Shown here in pieces: positions 27,828-29,912 of a stretch of DNA of 29,912 bases. Each line of letters starts with the position of its first letter. Position 1 is the first letter of the stretch. The position numbers and the translations under genes were made by a program. Source of the stretch: Gracilariopsis chorda. Its lineage: Eukaryota > Rhodophyta > Florideophyceae > Gracilariales > Gracilariaceae. The notes under the pieces are model-generated. The model was not told the DNA's origin, did not search any database, and saw only the letters and a list, made by a program, of their open reading frames with translations. The stretch is taken from positions 1-29,912 of the forward strand of contig NBIV01000568.1 of NCBI GenBank assembly GCA_003194525.1. The letters are read 5' to 3'.

Positions 27828-28561
27828 TCATATAAGGATGAAAGGGGTTGAATTACTCGTAAAACCGTGTTGACGGGAAGAGACTCGTACCCAAACTTGA
27901 GATTCCGGGGGAAGTTGGACAGACGTGGCAACGCGGAGCTTTGTAGAGTCCCGGGAAGCCGGTGGGGGTTCCTGCGCAGCAGGTAATGGAACTTGCTTCT
28001 TCGAGGCACGTCGTAGAGGACGACGTACGATCGAAACGGAGGAGCCGTCTTCCATTTCCACACGTCTTAGACGGGGCCTGATGTCTACGAATCTGTCACA
28101 GAGGTCGCATCCCAAGATCAAAGGGGCGGCAAGTTTCCGACAAACAATAAAGTTGATTTTCACAAGAAAGGAGCCAAGGCGCACGACCAGGTCGATTGTC
28201 CCAACCGTTGATAACGGGTTATCATTCGCATCCGCGACATCCGGTATCACGCCATGGCGGATATGAGACTGCAAAGACGGTGGCAGGAGCGACTCAACGA
28301 TGAAGTTCGGGCCTGCACCTGTGTCCAAAAAGTGAGGACTCGCACCATAAACTGGGTGGAAAGGCCAAGGTCAGCATATACCTTGTAGTTTCTCTTGGCC
28401 ATTACCAAAACTCTGTCCGGGAACCGGTTGTTTCGAACACGTTTCCACGGTCGACTCAGAACACTAAAGTGTTCAGAGTTCACGTCTGAGACGGCCTGTT
28501 TCCTAGTAAGGATTTTGACCGGGGAGCGAGGCAGTGACGCCTCGGGCGCCTTCGACCTCAA
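27828..28561 (-). pseudogene. aspartic protease region of element C
   Basis: Minus-strand frames give RVLVMAKRNYKVYADLGLST and then, after a 1-nt shift near 28330, LDTGAGPNFIVESLLPPSLQ with the catalytic DTG. NDNPLSTVGTIDLVVRLGSF and CRKLAAPLILGCDLCDRF follow, which is the second half of a retropepsin fold with the ILG flap-side motif. A basic linker leads towards RT. Element B shows the same order in more decayed form. Confidence 0.82.
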
Positions 28562-28599
28562 CTCTGAGGGCGCCTCTCCCGTAGGGGAGACTCCCGAAA

Positions 28600-29912
28600 T
28601 CAGTTTTCCTGAGCCCGTTCCGCCTGAGGCGGGGTCTCAGAATCCTGAACCACTAGCAGTGGAGCGCTAGCGGGGGTGTCTTGTCGAACAAGACGGGGGT
28701 TAGTGACTTGCTCAGCAGGGGAATGCAACGCGTGTCGCGGGTTCCTATCCGGGATATTCCGGGGGAAGTCCGTCTTCGCTCGTAAGTACGAGGCAATCGG
28801 AACGGTCTGCTTCTCCGCTGGAGTAAGGGCTTCATAGTTACCGATCACTTGGGTTACTTCTCTCAAAGTGAGGATGCAGTCCGCTGAAATGTGACCGTGT
28901 TCGTAACATATGTGGCATACGACTCCAGAGCGTGGGGGCGGCTGACCGGGACGAGCATCCGTGTGTCTCACCGCTGGGCGGGAATCCTTCCATCCGGGAC
29001 GACTCTGCCGGAGGGCACCATTCGAATAGGGGATGCGATGTCCGTGAACACGGGGTCCGTCAACATACAGCAGGGAATTCTCCTGAGCTGTGTCGTAGGG
29101 CACATCTGTCGTGGACGGCAGTTCCGTGGTCGGAATAGACTGAGCACCGGCCTGAGTGAGGTAAACGTTATCGTAGTCCCTTGAAGGGCGTCCACTCGCT
29201 GCTAGCGATAAAGATGGTGAACTGGCTTCCATCATCAACGCCTTGGCGGGACGAGAGTTCGATGCAGGGATACGAGCTCGAAGTGCATCACCTTCCGCTT
29301 GCGGGTGTTGAATCAACTCCAGGTAGGTGGTGTTACAACGATCCTCCCGATATCGGGCCACCAGCGTACGGATTGCCGGATCCAATCCATCGATGTACAT
29401 GGTGCAGCGCTCTCCAGACGAGTAAACATTGCCACACCTGTGGAAAGCCTTATTAAGGCGTACCGAGAATTCGGTTTCCGTCTCTCCAGATTTCTGGCGG
29501 GTATCGCGTAGAGCGAGAATAGCCGCCTGAATAGCGTTGTTCGTCGCGTAGGATCGCAAGAGGTACTGAACCGCTTCCGGCCAGCACGTTACACCTCCTT
29601 CGGAGGCTCGGGAAGAACCTCTTACATAGTTGTATTGATCCTCGGCGAGGCCACGTAGAAAATACGGTAGGGCAATGAACGCCTGTCCTTCGTTCATACC
29701 AAGTATGTCCGCTTCGGAAACGAACCTTCCGAGAAAGTCTAACACAATATGGGATCTTCTCCAGAAACGGACTGATTACGAAGGGAAAGCTGCATACGCT
29801 TTATGCAGTCCTTCACCTTACCCGTATCGCGGGGTGTACGATCCAATGAGGAGTCCTCAAGCCGATAATATCGGTACGATACCAACCTCTTGTAGAGGGG
29901 ATTAGTACATTT
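28600..29912 (-). pseudogene. gag of element C (continues past the window)
   Basis: The 381-codon frame 29745-28600 is the best-kept part: gag domain (LDFLGRFVSEADILGMNEGQ, VTCWPEAVQYLLRSYATNN, ILALRDTRQKSGETETEFSV), then a linker and an intact CX2CX4HX4C zinc knuckle at residues 277-290 (CHICYEHGHISADC). Upstream, beyond a 1-nt frameshift near 29746, the window edge reads RDTGKVKDCIKRMQLSLRNQ, matching B at about 15785-15845. The stop is at 28600-28602. Downstream, protease is in another frame. Gag packages the element RNA. Confidence 0.87.

Noticed and set aside
28891..29184. Plus-strand frames opposite C gag
   Set aside because: Antisense shadows of a well-recognised gag gene, with no motif of their own.
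1..29912. CRISPR array, bacterial operon or phage region
   Set aside because: No spaced short repeats, no operon-like gene runs and no Shine-Dalgarno pattern. Genes and elements are eukaryotic.

Overview
This is eukaryotic nuclear DNA, not bacterial. It carries decayed Ty3/gypsy LTR retrotransposons, a PIF/Harbinger-type DNA transposon, a 5S rRNA-like sequence, one clean single-exon gene for a secreted protein and AATAAA polyadenylation signals. GC content is near 50% by eye, genes are intron-poor, and the Harbinger protein types (DUF6818-like plus DDE_Tnp_4-like) suggest a red alga of the Chondrus kind or another alga/oomycete-like lineage. The species is an inference, not read from the sequence.

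Layout, left to right. 1-537: minus-strand start of the gag gene of gypsy element C, with its primer binding site. 538-1444: an LTR of C. 1445-1449: the 5-bp target copy ATAAC. 1450-about 3190: plus-strand 3' part of a gypsy element (long linker, broken chromodomain, internal polypurine tract, antisense-ORF remnant). 3589-7768: a Harbinger element with terminal inverted repeats and ACT target copies. It holds a DUF6818/Myb-like gene and, tail to tail with zero spacing, a transposase pseudogene that is cut by a solo LTR (5834-6715, target copies ACATG). The Harbinger element may itself interrupt a small host gene. 7769-14009: mostly unassigned host sequence, with the secreted-protein gene (10186-10986) and the 5S-like sequence (11521-11638). 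14010-20054: gypsy element B, plus strand: 5' LTR, PBS, gag, protease, truncated RT, RNase H, integrase, all decayed. 20055-20059: ATAAC again. 20060-29912: element C on the minus strand, read from its 3' LTR through a long antisense ORF, chromodomain, integrase, RNase H/RT, protease and gag, leaving the window inside gag.

Two points stand out. First, both window ends lie inside a C-type element. The outer flank of each C LTR is the same 5-mer, ATAAC, and the two flanks are successive parts of one gypsy pol gene (integrase end, then chromodomain). The window therefore looks like a circularly permuted view of 'C inserted into B'. That implies a tandem duplication, a second copy of the nest, a circular molecule or an assembly artefact. 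Second, C carries an ORF of about 610 codons on the strand opposite to gag-pol, between the chromodomain and the 3' LTR. A weaker remnant lies at the same place and orientation in the left gypsy fragment. This lineage thus seems to carry an undescribed antisense accessory gene.

Inferred order of events: Harbinger insertion into host DNA, then an LTR element into its transposase, reduced to a solo LTR; separately, B inserted beside the host region, then C into B. Nearly all element genes now carry stops or frameshifts. The only gene that looks intact and host-like is the secreted protein.
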